Origin: Pseudomonas sp. PA27(2017)
GTDB taxonomy: Bacteria > Pseudomonadota > Gammaproteobacteria > Pseudomonadales > Pseudomonadaceae
Length of the DNA stretch: 43,059 nt
Direction of reading: 5' to 3'
Assembly (NCBI RefSeq): GCF_001945445.1
Contig: NZ_MSXW01000064.1
Coordinates: forward strand, 281 to 43,339
Of this stretch, positions 22,188 to 29,649 are shown piece by piece. The notes under the pieces were generated by a model. It worked only from the letters and a program-made list of their open reading frames with translations. It did not search any database and was not told the origin of the DNA. Numbering within the stretch: position 1 is the first letter of the stretch; each line of letters starts with the position of its first letter. Made by a program: the position numbers and the translations under genes.

Positions 22188-24560
22188 TTATTCCTCGAAA
22201 TGGGGGCGCCAGGTTTTCAACAGCAGAGCGTTGCTCACCACGCTGACGCTCGACAGCGCCATGGCCGCGCCGGCGAGCATCGGATCGAGCAGCCCGAAGG
22301 CCGCCAGGGGAATGCCCACCAAGTTGTAGATGAACGCCCAGAACAGATTCTGGCGGATCTTCGCATAGGTGCGCCGGGCGATATCCAGGGCCGCAGGCAC
22401 CAGGCGCGGGTCGCCGCGCATCAGGGTGATGCCGGCTGCCTGCATGGCCACGTCGGTGCCGCCGCCCATGGCGATGCCGACGTGTGCCGCGGCCAGGGCC
22501 GGGGCGTCGTTGATGCCGTCGCCGACCATGGCCACCACGCCGGCCTCTTTCAGCTCGGTGACGATACGCGCCTTGTCCGCTGGCAGCACCTGGGCATGTA
22601 CCGACGCGATGCCTAGCTGGCGGGCGACGGCCTGAGCGCTGCCTCGGTTATCGCCACTGATCAGGTGGCTGTGGATATGCCGTGCGTCGAGGGCGGCGAT
22701 CGCTTCACCGGCGCCGTCCTTCAGGGTATCGCCAAAGGCGAACAAAGCCAGCACCCGTGGTGTGTCGCCCTGTTCGATCAACCAGGACAGGGTACGGCCT
22801 TCGGCCTCCCAGTCATGGGCGGCCGCGGCCAGTTCCGTGGGTTCGGCGGCGCCGCTCTCCTCGAGCAGGCGACGATTGCCGAGTTGCAGGGCGCGCCCTT
22901 CGACCTGCCCGGCGATACCGCGACCGGCCAGGGCCTGGCTGGCGCCGAGCGAGGCCAGTGCAGCGCCGGCCTCCTGGCAGCCCTGCAGCACCGCCTTGGC
23001 CAGCGGGTGCTCGCTGCCCTGTTGCAGCGTACCGGCCAGGCGCAGCGCTTGTTGATCATCGATCCCAACGGCGTGCAGGTGCGCGATTCGCGGTGTGCCC
23101 GAGGTCAGGGTGCCGGTCTTGTCGAAGGCCACCACTGTCACGCCATGGGCAACCTCCAGGGCTTCGGCGTCCTTGATCAGAATTCCATGGCGGGCGGCCA
23201 CGCCGGTCCCTGCCATGATCGCCGTGGGCGTAGCCAAGCCCAGGGCGCACGGGCAGGCGATCACCAAAACGGCCACGGCGTTGAGCAGCGCCTGCTCGAT
23301 GCCAGCCCCGAGGGCTAGCCAGGTGATCAGGGTCAGCAGGGCGACCAGCAGGACCACCGGCACGAACACCTGGCTGACGCGATCCACCAGTTTCTGGATC
23401 GGCGCCTTGGCAGCCTGGGCGTCCTCGACCAGGCGGATGATGCGCGCAAGCACGGTTTCCGCACCGAGGGCGGTGGTCTCGATCAGCAGACGGCCTTCGC
23501 CATTGATCGCGCCGGCGGTCACCCGGTCGCCGGGCACCTTGGCCTGGGGCAGGCTTTCGCCGCTGATCAGCGCCTCGTCCGCGTGGCTGGCGCCCTCCAG
23601 CACCTTACCGTCGACCGCGAAGCGCTCGCCGGGCTTGACCACGATATGCTCGCCCACGCTCAGCGCGCTGAGCGCCACCCGCTGTTCGACGCCGTCTTGC
23701 AGGCGTGTGGCCTCGTCGGGGCGCAGCGCCTGCAGAGCGCGAATGGCACCCGTGGTCTGGCGCTTGGCGCGGCTCTCCAGGTATTTGCCGAGCAGGATCA
23801 GGGCGATGATCACCGCCGAGGCTTCGAAGTACAGGTGCGGCGCGTGCCCGGCCGGGGTGATCGCCCATTGATAGAGGCTCAGGCCATAGCCGGCGCTGGT
23901 GCCGAGGGCGACCAGCTGATCCATGTTGCCGGCGCCGCTGCGCAGCGCGTGCCAGGCGGCGCGGTAGAAGCGCGCACCGAGTACGAACTGCACCGGGGTG
24001 GCCAGCAGGAACTGCGCCCAGGCCGGCAGCATCAGGTGCACGCCAAAAGGTGTCAGCAGCATCGGTAGCACCAGCGGCGCGGCCAGGAGTAGGGCCAGTG
24101 CCAGCCGCCAGCGCTCAGCGGTGAGGTGGCGGTCACCATTCACTGCAGGTGCGGTCACGGGGCTGGCCGCGTAGCCCGCGGCATCGACGGCGTTCAGCAA
24201 GGCCTGAGTCTCGGTACCAGGCAGCACCTCTACCCGGGCACGCTCGGTCGCCAGGTTGACGCTGACCGCCAACACGCCGGGCTGCTTGCCCAGCGCACGT
24301 TCGACGCGGCCCACGCAGCTGGCGCAGGTCATGCCGGTGATAGCCAGGTCCAAATGCTGCGCTGGCACCTCATAACCCGCCTTTGCCACGGCCGCCACGA
24401 GTGCCGGCAGTTGCTCGGCAGGAGCCTGCACCCGCGCCCGCTCGCTGGCCAGGTTTACATGGGCAGTGGTGACCTGCGCCACGCCGCGCAAGGCGCGCTC
24501 GACCCGGCCGGCACAGCTGGCGCAGGTCATACCGCTGATCGGCAGGTCGAAAGTAGGCAT
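22188..24560 (-). CDS. copA: Cu(I)-exporting P1B-type ATPase
   Basis: A 790-residue heavy-metal ATPase. Two N-terminal HMA domains carry CxxC motifs (residues 13-16 and 79-82). About eight membrane segments follow, with CPC in VIACPCALGLATPT, the phosphorylation site DKTGTLTSGTP, the GSEHPLAKAV His-Pro motif, and GDGINDAPALAAAHVGIAMGGG. The pattern is that of copper exporters such as CopA. It moves Cu(I) from the cytosol to the periplasm. Its start faces a CueR-type promoter at 24593-24623, and cueR follows 4 bases after it. Confidence 0.95.
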   Translation of the reverse strand: MPTFDLPISGMTCASCAGRVERALRGVAQVTTAHVNLASERARVQAPAEQLPALVAAVAKAGYEVPAQHLDLAITGMTCASCVGRVERALGKQPGVLAVSVNLATERARVEVLPGTETQALLNAVDAAGYAASPVTAPAVNGDRHLTAERWRLALALLLAAPLVLPMLLTPFGVHLMLPAWAQFLLATPVQFVLGARFYRAAWHALRSGAGNMDQLVALGTSAGYGLSLYQWAITPAGHAPHLYFEASAVIIALILLGKYLESRAKRQTTGAIRALQALRPDEATRLQDGVEQRVALSALSVGEHIVVKPGERFAVDGKVLEGASHADEALISGESLPQAKVPGDRVTAGAINGEGRLLIETTALGAETVLARIIRLVEDAQAAKAPIQKLVDRVSQVFVPVVLLVALLTLITWLALGAGIEQALLNAVAVLVIACPCALGLATPTAIMAGTGVAARHGILIKDAEALEVAHGVTVVAFDKTGTLTSGTPRIAHLHAVGIDDQQALRLAGTLQQGSEHPLAKAVLQGCQEAGAALASLGASQALAGRGIAGQVEGRALQLGNRRLLEESGAAEPTELAAAAHDWEAEGRTLSWLIEQGDTPRVLALFAFGDTLKDGAGEAIAALDARHIHSHLISGDNRGSAQAVARQLGIASVHAQVLPADKARIVTELKEAGVVAMVGDGINDAPALAAAHVGIAMGGGTDVAMQAAGITLMRGDPRLVPAALDIARRTYAKIRQNLFWAFIYNLVGIPLAAFGLLDPMLAGAAMALSSVSVVSNALLLKTWRPHFEE

Positions 24561-24592
24561 GGCGATCTCCGCAATTCCAGGCAGTTGCCCAC

Positions 24593-24623
24593 AGGATCAA
24601 CCTTGCCACATGGGTAAGGTCAA
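24593..24623 (-). promoter_or_regulatory. CueR-type promoter of copA
   Basis: On the minus strand TTGACC (24623-24618) and GATCCT (24598-24593) are separated by 19 bases, the overlong spacer typical of MerR-family promoters. The spacer carries an imperfect dyad (24600-24620; arms ACCTT and AAGGT) like CueR boxes. The arrangement matches the copZ promoter. Confidence 0.75.
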
Positions 24624-24645
24624 GCCCTGGCGGTAACGGGAGGGG

Positions 24646-25032
24646 TCACTGGCTGGAAGGCGCGGGTGTCAGGTAAGGCCCGGAAGGGCTCAGGCCGATG
24701 CGATAGCGGCGGATCTCGCCGGCGGTGAGGCTCAGCCGCTGGCTGTCGAGGGGCGTGATGCCGGCCTGGCAGTTTTCCGTGCCGATCATGCCCAGGCGCA
24801 CCGACACATCGCCGGGCGGCAGGTTGAACGACACCGACTGGCCCTGGAACAGCCGGGCGGCGAGCTGATCCTGCAGGTACACGCCGAATTCGCACGGCGA
24901 GGCGACTTCCAGGCGCTCGCGGGAAACGATCAGCACGGCGTAGCCATCGCCCATGGTGGTGTGCGACGGCAGCACCTGGGAGAGCGCCGGCAAGGGCAGG
25001 GCGAGAAACAGTGAGAACAGGAGGCGGGTCAT
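24646..25032 (-). CDS. small exported protein of unknown function
   Basis: A 128-residue protein with a Sec-type signal peptide (MTRLLFSLFLALPLPALSQ). The mature part is probably beta-rich, with two cysteines that may form a disulfide. I chose ATG 25032 because the signal begins there; an upstream frame exists but adds non-signal sequence. It lies between copA and copZ, but nothing in it points to copper binding (no Met- or His-rich motif). I do not recognise the family. Confidence 0.72.
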   Translation of the reverse strand: MTRLLFSLFLALPLPALSQVLPSHTTMGDGYAVLIVSRERLEVASPCEFGVYLQDQLAARLFQGQSVSFNLPPGDVSVRLGMIGTENCQAGITPLDSQRLSLTAGEIRRYRIGLSPSGPYLTPAPSSQ

Positions 25033-25099
25033 GGTCAGACCATAAGAGGGTTGAGTGATCTGAGCTTGGCTGAGGTTGGCCGGTTCAACAAGCGGTCTG

Positions 25100-25130
25100 T
25101 TGACCTTGCCACGATGGCAAGCTCGATACT
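25100..25130 (+). promoter_or_regulatory. CueR-type promoter of copZ
   Basis: TTGACC (25100-25105) and GATACT (25125-25130) are separated by 19 bases. The spacer holds a perfect dyad CTTGCCA / TGGCAAG with a 3-base centre (25105-25121). Both boxes and the spacer length match the copA promoter. Confidence 0.8.
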
Positions 25131-25172
25131 CGCCAGCACCCCAATCCAAACCCATGAGCAGAGGAGACGACG

Positions 25173-25391
25173 ATGCAGATATTCAAGGTGGAAGGCATGA
25201 CCTGCGCACATTGCGAGCGCGCGATCACAGGTGCCGTACAGGCGATCGACGCCTCGGCGCAGGTGCAGGTCGATATCGCGGCGGGTGAAGTGAGGGTACA
25301 CACCACCCACCCGGTCGATCAGGTGCTCGAAGCGATCATCAACGAAGGTTACAAGGCCGAAGCGGTGCCTGCGGCTAAGACCAGTCGCTGA
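25173..25391 (+). CDS. copZ: copper chaperone CopZ
   Basis: A 72-residue single HMA domain (ferredoxin-like fold) with the metal loop GMTCAHC at residues 8-14; the two cysteines bind Cu(I). It should shuttle Cu(I) to CopA, whose gene lies on the opposite strand about 600 bases away. GAGGAG lies about 7 bases before the ATG, and a CueR-type promoter precedes it. The 3' end overlaps the convergent TetR gene by 17 bases. Confidence 0.92.
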   Translation: MQIFKVEGMTCAHCERAITGAVQAIDASAQVQVDIAAGEVRVHTTHPVDQVLEAIINEGYKAEAVPAAKTSR

Positions 25392-25995
25392 TCAGGCCGC
25401 GAAACAGCCCGTCGATCATGATCGGCCCATCGTGCTTAGGGTCGAACAGGTTGTTGTCGCGCAGCCAGTCGCTGAGCATGCCGACGATCAATGCATGCAG
25501 GGTGCGGGCGGCCAGGCGAGGTGTCATGCCTGGGCGCAGCCGCTGCTGGGTGGCCGGCTGGGCGAAAATCATCTCGCACAGGGCGATGAACTGATTGATG
25601 AACGCCTCGTGGCGTTCTTCCGCCTCGCGCAGTTCTTCGGTGAACTCGCAGCGGTGCAGCAGAATGGTGAAGATCCGCCGCTTCTGTTCGTCTTCGGCGA
25701 TCCCGGCGATACCTTCCACGCAAAGCGTGTGCAGTGACTGCAGGCCATTGCCCTGGTCGTTCTCGACCAGGCGCCCAGCCAATTGCTCCGGGGGCAGGCG
25801 TACCTGGCTGAGCATGTCGTGAAACAGATGGGCCTTGTTCTGGAAGTGCCAGTAGACAGCCCCGCGGGTCACCCCGGCGTGCTTGGCGATGTGTTCGAGG
25901 CTGGTGTGAGCGACGCCCTTTTCCAGAAACAGTATTTCGGCAGATGCCAGTATGGTGGTGCGGGTCTGCTCTGCTTGTTCTTTGGTTCGACGCAT
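25375..25995 (-). CDS. TetR-family regulator (AcrR/TtgR-like)
   Basis: A 206-residue TetR regulator. Its N-terminal helix-turn-helix contains AGVTRGAVYWHFQNKAHLF, a form very like AcrR and TtgR, which control drug-efflux pumps. The C-terminal ligand domain is helical. I chose ATG 25995, the start typical of this group (MRRTKEQAEQTR); a longer frame exists. It is divergent from a Bcr-type MFS transporter, with a candidate operator between them. No RND pump genes are present, so it probably controls the MFS gene instead. Confidence 0.88.
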   Translation of the reverse strand: MRRTKEQAEQTRTTILASAEILFLEKGVAHTSLEHIAKHAGVTRGAVYWHFQNKAHLFHDMLSQVRLPPEQLAGRLVENDQGNGLQSLHTLCVEGIAGIAEDEQKRRIFTILLHRCEFTEELREAEERHEAFINQFIALCEMIFAQPATQQRLRPGMTPRLAARTLHALIVGMLSDWLRDNNLFDPKHDGPIMIDGLFRGLISDWS

Positions 25996-26059
25996 ACGAC
26001 AGGAATCGATCGGTTCAGGAAGCAGCAAGTGTAATTATTTTTTGCAGCGGATGTTTGTT

Positions 26060-26081
26060 TTACAGACGAACTTGTATGTAA
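26060..26081. promoter_or_regulatory. candidate TetR operator between the TetR and MFS genes
   Basis: The arms TTACA (26060-26064) and TGTAA (26077-26081) are inverted repeats 12 bases apart, in an AT-rich stretch of the divergent gap. The TACA-TGTA pattern and spacing resemble AcrR/TtgR-type operators. Confidence 0.5.
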
Positions 26082-26157
26082 TTGTCGGCGTCCACTTCTT
26101 TCAAGCGCCTCAACCGTCTTTTTCGCCGGAGGGGGACACCTGTCGAGTACATCGCCA

Positions 26158-27348
26158 ATGCCGCTTCGCCTGTTACTGATCCTTGGCGCGCTCAGCGCCT
26201 TCGGCCCACTGGCCATCGATTTCTACCTGCCCAGCTTTCCTGCGTTGGCGCTGGCGTTCGATACCGACACCGAGCACGTGCAGCTCTCGCTGGCGTCCTA
26301 TTTCGCTGGCCTGGCGATTGGGCAACTGGTGTACGGGCCGCTGGCCGACCGCTTCGGCCGACGCACGCCTTTGCTGGTCGGGGTGTCGTTGTTCACCCTG
26401 GCGTCGTTGGCCTGCGCCCTGGCACCGAGCCTGGAGTGGCTGATCGCCGCCCGTTTCGTCCAGGCCCTGGGCGGTTGTGCGGGCATGGTGATTTCCCGCG
26501 CGGTGGTGCGTGACCTGTGCGACCCGATCAGTTCCGCCAAGGTGTTCTCGCAACTGATGCTGGTGATGGGGCTGGCGCCGATTCTCGCGCCGGTGGCGGG
26601 CGGATTGCTGCTGAATCTGTTCGGCTGGCCATCGATCTTCGTCTGTCTGACGCTGTTCAGCGCGGCCTGCCTGGTCGCCCTCGCTCTGTGGCTGCCGGAG
26701 ACGCTGAGCCCGAGCATTCAGCCACCGCCCCTGAGCGGCGCGCTGAGGGAATACATGCGCCTGTTCGGTGATCTGCCGTTCATTGGCCATGCACTGACCG
26801 GCGGTCTGGCCATTGCCGGCATGTTCGCCTACATCGCCGGTTCGCCCTTCGTGTTCATCGAGCTCTACGGCGTGCCGGCCGAGCACTACGGCTGGCTGTT
26901 CGGCACCAACGCTGCAGGCTTCATCCTCGCCGCCCAGGTAAACGCCTGGCTGGTGTCACGGCATGGGCCGGCTTACTGGGCCAGGCGCATCGTCTGGTTC
27001 TATCTGGCCTGCGGCACCGGGCTGCTGGTGCTGGCGTGGGTAGGGCCGCAAGCCCTGTGGCCATTGATGGTGCCGCTTTTCGGCTGCATCGCCTCGCTGG
27101 GGATTCTGCTGCCCAACACCTCTGCTTGCGCCATGGCTGGGCAGGGCCGCCATGCCGGCAGCGCCTCGGCGCTGATGGGCAGCCTGCAATTCACCATCGC
27201 CGCCAGTGCGGCCTCCATGGTCGGCGTGCTGCACGATGGCAGCGCCGTACCCATGGCGCTGGTCATCTTCAGCTGCGGCGTGCTGGCAGTGGGCGCGTCG
27301 CGTTTCACCCGTTGGGCAGAGCGTCGCGCCGGCCACCCGAACGGTTGA
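26158..27348 (+). CDS. MFS transporter of the Bcr/CflA drug-efflux group
   Basis: A 396-residue protein with 12 predicted membrane segments. Near the start it has AIDFYLPSFPALA, and the loop 2-3 motif GPLADRFGRRTPLL (MFS signature). GGCAGMVISRAVVRDL in segment 4 is the drug/H+ antiporter motif C-like region of the Bcr/CflA branch. It is expected to export small drugs or other toxic compounds. It lies divergent from an AcrR/TtgR-like repressor. The ribosome site is not clear. Confidence 0.9.
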   Translation: MPLRLLLILGALSAFGPLAIDFYLPSFPALALAFDTDTEHVQLSLASYFAGLAIGQLVYGPLADRFGRRTPLLVGVSLFTLASLACALAPSLEWLIAARFVQALGGCAGMVISRAVVRDLCDPISSAKVFSQLMLVMGLAPILAPVAGGLLLNLFGWPSIFVCLTLFSAACLVALALWLPETLSPSIQPPPLSGALREYMRLFGDLPFIGHALTGGLAIAGMFAYIAGSPFVFIELYGVPAEHYGWLFGTNAAGFILAAQVNAWLVSRHGPAYWARRIVWFYLACGTGLLVLAWVGPQALWPLMVPLFGCIASLGILLPNTSACAMAGQGRHAGSASALMGSLQFTIAASAASMVGVLHDGSAVPMALVIFSCGVLAVGASRFTRWAERRAGHPNG

Positions 27349-27351
27349 CGC

Positions 27352-27528
27352 TCAGCCGGCCTGGCGTTTTTCGGCCGGCAGCGGGTGCGGAGCCTGCACC
27401 CGTGCCTGAAGCGTCGCCACGAACCGGCGCGCTTCCTCTTCACTGCGAAAGCTGACCTGATGCTTGCCCAGGCGCACCTGCCAGCAGGTGCCGAGGGGGC
27501 CTTGCGATGCACGGATCTGGATGTCCAT
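27352..27528 (-). CDS. 58-residue conserved-looking small protein
   Basis: A short frame from ATG 27528 to TGA 27352. GGAG lies 9 bases before the ATG. The protein begins MDIQIRASQGPLGTCWQVRL, has a region with SFRSEEEARRFVATLQARVQ that looks helical, and ends Pro/Ala/basic-rich. Nothing here gives a function. The start codon, ribosome site and complete stop make it a likely real gene, since it fills the gap between the MFS gene and prrF; I recall similar small ORFs near pseudomonad genes but cannot confirm it. Confidence 0.6.
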   Translation of the reverse strand: MDIQIRASQGPLGTCWQVRLGKHQVSFRSEEEARRFVATLQARVQAPHPLPAEKRQAG

Positions 27529-27644
27529 CGACGTGTCTCCCGGTGAGGTGGAGACAGTCTAGCCAGTGCTCGCGTATCTGCCATGGCGCCGCTTAACGGA
27601 TGAAATGGTCGTGAGCTTGGCGCGCTTGCCACTTTATCCCAGGC

Positions 27645-27672
27645 AAAAAAAGACCCGGCAATTTGCCGGGTC
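27645..27672 (-). terminator. intrinsic terminator of prrF
   Basis: On the minus strand GACCCGGCA and TGCCGGGTC form a perfect 9-bp stem with a 3-base loop, followed by seven T residues. This is the classical Rho-independent end of PrrF RNAs. Confidence 0.93.
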
Positions 27673-27758
27673 AATAACCGTGATTAGCCTGATGAGGAGA
27701 TAACCTGAAGAGTCCGACCTAGGGCTCTTGAGCTTATCGACCGATCTCGCGATCAGCT
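27645..27758 (-). ncRNA. prrF: PrrF iron-responsive small RNA
   Basis: About 114 bases on the minus strand, matching Pseudomonas PrrF1/PrrF2 as I remember them: start AGCTGATCGCGAGATC, middle AAGCTCAAGAGCCCTAGGTC, the conserved pairing segment CTCCTCATCAGGCTAATCAC (around 27678-27698), and a terminator stem with a T-run. PrrF is made when iron is scarce and represses mRNAs of iron-using proteins. The promoter has an AT-rich Fur-box-like stretch over its -10. Only one copy is seen, where P. aeruginosa has two in tandem. It lies downstream of cbpA, as in that species. Confidence 0.95.
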
Positions 27759-27763
27759 GATGC

Positions 27764-27793
27764 AAATAATAGCAATTCTCATTACATAGTCAA
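27764..27793 (-). promoter_or_regulatory. prrF promoter with overlapping Fur-box-like site
   Basis: On the minus strand TTGACT (27793-27788) and TATTAT (27771-27766) are 16 bases apart, and the -10 lies 7 bases before the expected RNA start. The stretch AATGAGAATTGCTATTATT over the spacer and -10 looks like a Fur box. Repression by Fur-Fe(II) is the known mode for PrrF. Confidence 0.8.
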
Positions 27794-27857
27794 CAGTCGG
27801 TTGGAAATTATTTCTTCCGATCGTCGCCATAGCTATTTTCGGCCCGCCTCAAACGCG

Positions 27858-27880
27858 AAACCCGGCGCATGGCCGGGTTT
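27858..27880 (-). terminator. terminator of cbpA
   Basis: AAACCCGGC (27858-27866) and GCCGGGTTT (27872-27880) form a 9-bp stem with a 5-base loop, 18 bases after the cbpA stop on the minus strand. The T residues at the foot of the stem form only a short run. It separates cbpA from prrF. Confidence 0.7.
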
Positions 27881-27898
27881 CTGGGGAGAGGTCTTCGG

Positions 27899-28690
27899 TC
27901 AGTCAGGTTGGCGCAAGCCGGTGACTTCCTTGTTGAGCAGGTCGATGCGCCTGGCCATGCTCTCCACCAGGCTGTGGGCGATGCGCGGGTTGCTTTCCAT
28001 CAGGCTGAGGAACTGATCCTTGGGAATCACCATCACGGTGCAGGCCTGGCTGGCCAGTACGGTGGCACTGCGCTTTTCGTGGGTGAATACCGCCATGGCG
28101 CCAAAGATCTCGTCTTTCTGCACGTCGCCGACCTTCACGCCATCGACGAAAGCCTCGGCGTGGCCATCGATGATGATGAACACATGGTCGGCTTCATCGC
28201 CCTGGTTGATCAGCGCATCGCCCTTGGCGAAATGCTTGAAGCCGGTCGCTGGTCGGATCTCGGGTTGCTTGATGCGCGCCAGGGCGTCGGACAGCAGGGC
28301 GGTATGCCCAACCAGGTACTGGATGAACAGTTCCTGGCGAGACTCGTTGGCATAGATGTGCTTGAACACATCGCTGCGCGAGTAGGGAATCAGCGTCAAC
28401 GGCTCATCGCTGGTGTATCGGCAACTCGGCAGGTCGATGCCCTGGCGCAACCCGACCAGGTCGCCCTCCTGCAGGTAGAAGAGCGGGCGCTCGTCGACCA
28501 GCGCATGCAGCAGGCCGTTATCGATGATGAACAGCTGGTTGCTGGGCAGATCGCTCGCCAGGTTTTCGCTGCGCTCGATCTGCAGCGGCTCGCCACAGGG
28601 GCTGAGCCCGTCGAGTAGTTTCCCGGGGATGCTCTGCAAGCGGCTGATCAATTGGTCGGCGTAAGCCGGTTGTTCCCCGAGTAGATACAT
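27899..28690 (-). CDS. cbpA: cyclic-nucleotide-binding-domain protein CbpA
   Basis: A 263-residue protein with two cNMP-binding-like beta-roll domains and no DNA-binding helix-turn-helix. The N-terminal domain (about 30-120) is degenerate. The C-terminal one (about 150-250) has KGDALINQGDEADHVFIIIDG and the phosphate cassette FGAMAVF...KRSATV (196-212). It keeps Arg207-Ser208-Ala209, but the Glu normally after FG is Ala198. It is placed as CbpA (cAMP-binding protein A, under Vfr in P. aeruginosa) by its prrF neighbour and domain layout. Its cellular role is not well defined. It has its own hairpin terminator. Confidence 0.85.
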   Translation of the reverse strand: MYLLGEQPAYADQLISRLQSIPGKLLDGLSPCGEPLQIERSENLASDLPSNQLFIIDNGLLHALVDERPLFYLQEGDLVGLRQGIDLPSCRYTSDEPLTLIPYSRSDVFKHIYANESRQELFIQYLVGHTALLSDALARIKQPEIRPATGFKHFAKGDALINQGDEADHVFIIIDGHAEAFVDGVKVGDVQKDEIFGAMAVFTHEKRSATVLASQACTVMVIPKDQFLSLMESNPRIAHSLVESMARRIDLLNKEVTGLRQPD

Positions 28691-28741
28691 GGTGATTCCT
28701 TGGGCTGCTCATGCTGGAAACGCACGAAAATCCCTGAAACG

Positions 28742-28747
28742 ATAATA
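28742..28747 (-). promoter_or_regulatory. candidate cbpA promoter (-10)
   Basis: On the minus strand TATTAT lies 52 bases before the cbpA start in an otherwise GC-rich gap. No convincing -35 is seen, which would fit an activator-dependent promoter. Confidence 0.35.
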
Positions 28748-28808
28748 CTCGCCGCGCTTCAGGTAAATCGGTCTCGCTGGGGCTTGTGAACCAGCGCCTG
28801 TTCCGGCC

Positions 28809-28829
28809 CGTGGTGACGCTGTCACCGCG
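28809..28829. terminator. hairpin after the TfoX-like gene
   Basis: A 9-bp stem (CGTGGTGAC / GTCACCGCG, one G-T pair, 3-base loop) lies 22 bases past the stop of the TfoX-like gene on the minus strand. It lacks a T-run, so its termination strength is doubtful. Confidence 0.4.
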
Positions 28830-28850
28830 GAGACAGGCGAGCGTTCTGGC

Positions 28851-29123
28851 CTAGATCCGGTCATCGTTGACGGCCGCTTCGAGTTGCAGGTTCAGGCTCT
28901 CCTTGCGCGCCACCGGAAGCTCGCTCCAGTGAATGTCGAGCAGCGCGCCCTCGATGGAGTAGAGCAGCACCTTGGATGCACGGAAGCCGCGGGCCCGAAC
29001 TGCCCGGTAGGCCTCCACGGCACCGTGCCTGCGCAGGTCGCTGGCATTGTGGATACCCACCGCGTGCAGCCATTGCGACGAAGTCTTGCCGAGGTTCTTG
29101 AGGGTCTGCAATTCATCGTTCAC
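28851..29123 (-). CDS. TfoX C-terminal domain-like protein
   Basis: A 90-residue protein that corresponds to the TfoX C-terminal (helix-hairpin-helix-like) domain alone: LKNLGKTSSQWLHAVGIHNASDLRRHGAVEAY, followed by LLYSIEGALLDIHWSELP. In full-length Sxy/TfoX this domain is paired with an N-terminal part absent here. The start is GTG 29123 with AGGAGGAG about 8 bases upstream; codons further upstream in frame look unrelated. The role of such stand-alone forms is unknown. It lies just upstream of cbpA on the same strand. Confidence 0.82.
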   Translation of the reverse strand: MNDELQTLKNLGKTSSQWLHAVGIHNASDLRRHGAVEAYRAVRARGFRASKVLLYSIEGALLDIHWSELPVARKESLNLQLEAAVNDDRI

Positions 29124-29225
29124 GCCATCTCCTCCTGCTGCCACCCGAGCAGCGACGCCCTTGGCCACCGTCAAGACAGTGTAGTGTCGCCAGGCCGCGC
29201 TGTTGTGACCTCGCGTTACAGGCTG

Positions 29226-29582
29226 CTACAGGTGATTGGGGTGGGTGCGGTAGCGCAGGCGGGTACCGAAATTCATCGACATGAGGATTTCGTCGACGCT
29301 GAGCTCGACCGGGAAATAGGCGCCCGATATCTGCGCGTGGGCGATGCTGGCGCCTTCGAGTTGTGCGCTGCGAAAGTCGACGCCGCGTAGATCCGCGCCC
29401 CGGAAATAGGCGTCGGTGAAGTCGATGCCCTCGGCATCCAGGGCACGTAGATCCAGGCCGCGGAAGTCACCACCGCTCAGGTCGATGGTTTCGCCTTGCG
29501 GCCGCTGCTTGTTGAAGCCTGCGACGTCGTCGTTGTGCAGCAGTCGGTAGAGCGGGGTGTCCAGCTGGCGCGGTTGGCTCAT
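29226..29582 (-). CDS. pentapeptide-repeat protein
   Basis: A 118-residue protein whose middle (residues 37-90) is a run of A(D/N)Lxx-type pentapeptides: LSGGDFRGLDLRALDAEGID, then further DFTDA, ADLRG, VDFRS, AQLEG, ASIAH and AQISG units. This folds as a right-handed beta-helix. Short proteins of this type can bind other proteins or mimic DNA, but the run here is only about eleven pentapeptides. The function is unknown. It lies between the TfoX-like and kinase-like genes on the same strand. Confidence 0.85.
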   Translation of the reverse strand: MSQPRQLDTPLYRLLHNDDVAGFNKQRPQGETIDLSGGDFRGLDLRALDAEGIDFTDAYFRGADLRGVDFRSAQLEGASIAHAQISGAYFPVELSVDEILMSMNFGTRLRYRTHPNHL

Positions 29583-29649
29583 GGTGGCAGTCGTCCGGGG
29601 GAGGCTTACTGCCAGTATAGAAGAGCTTTGACGCGCCGCTGGCCGGCCG

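Noticed and set aside
28776..28800. A TGTGA half-site upstream of cbpA as a Vfr/CRP site
   Set aside because: There is only one half-site with no matching TCACA at the right spacing, and its distance from the candidate -10 is not a standard one.
29226..29582. Pentapeptide-repeat protein as a quinolone-resistance (Qnr) protein
   Set aside because: It has only about eleven pentapeptides and half the length of Qnr proteins, and it sits in a core block.
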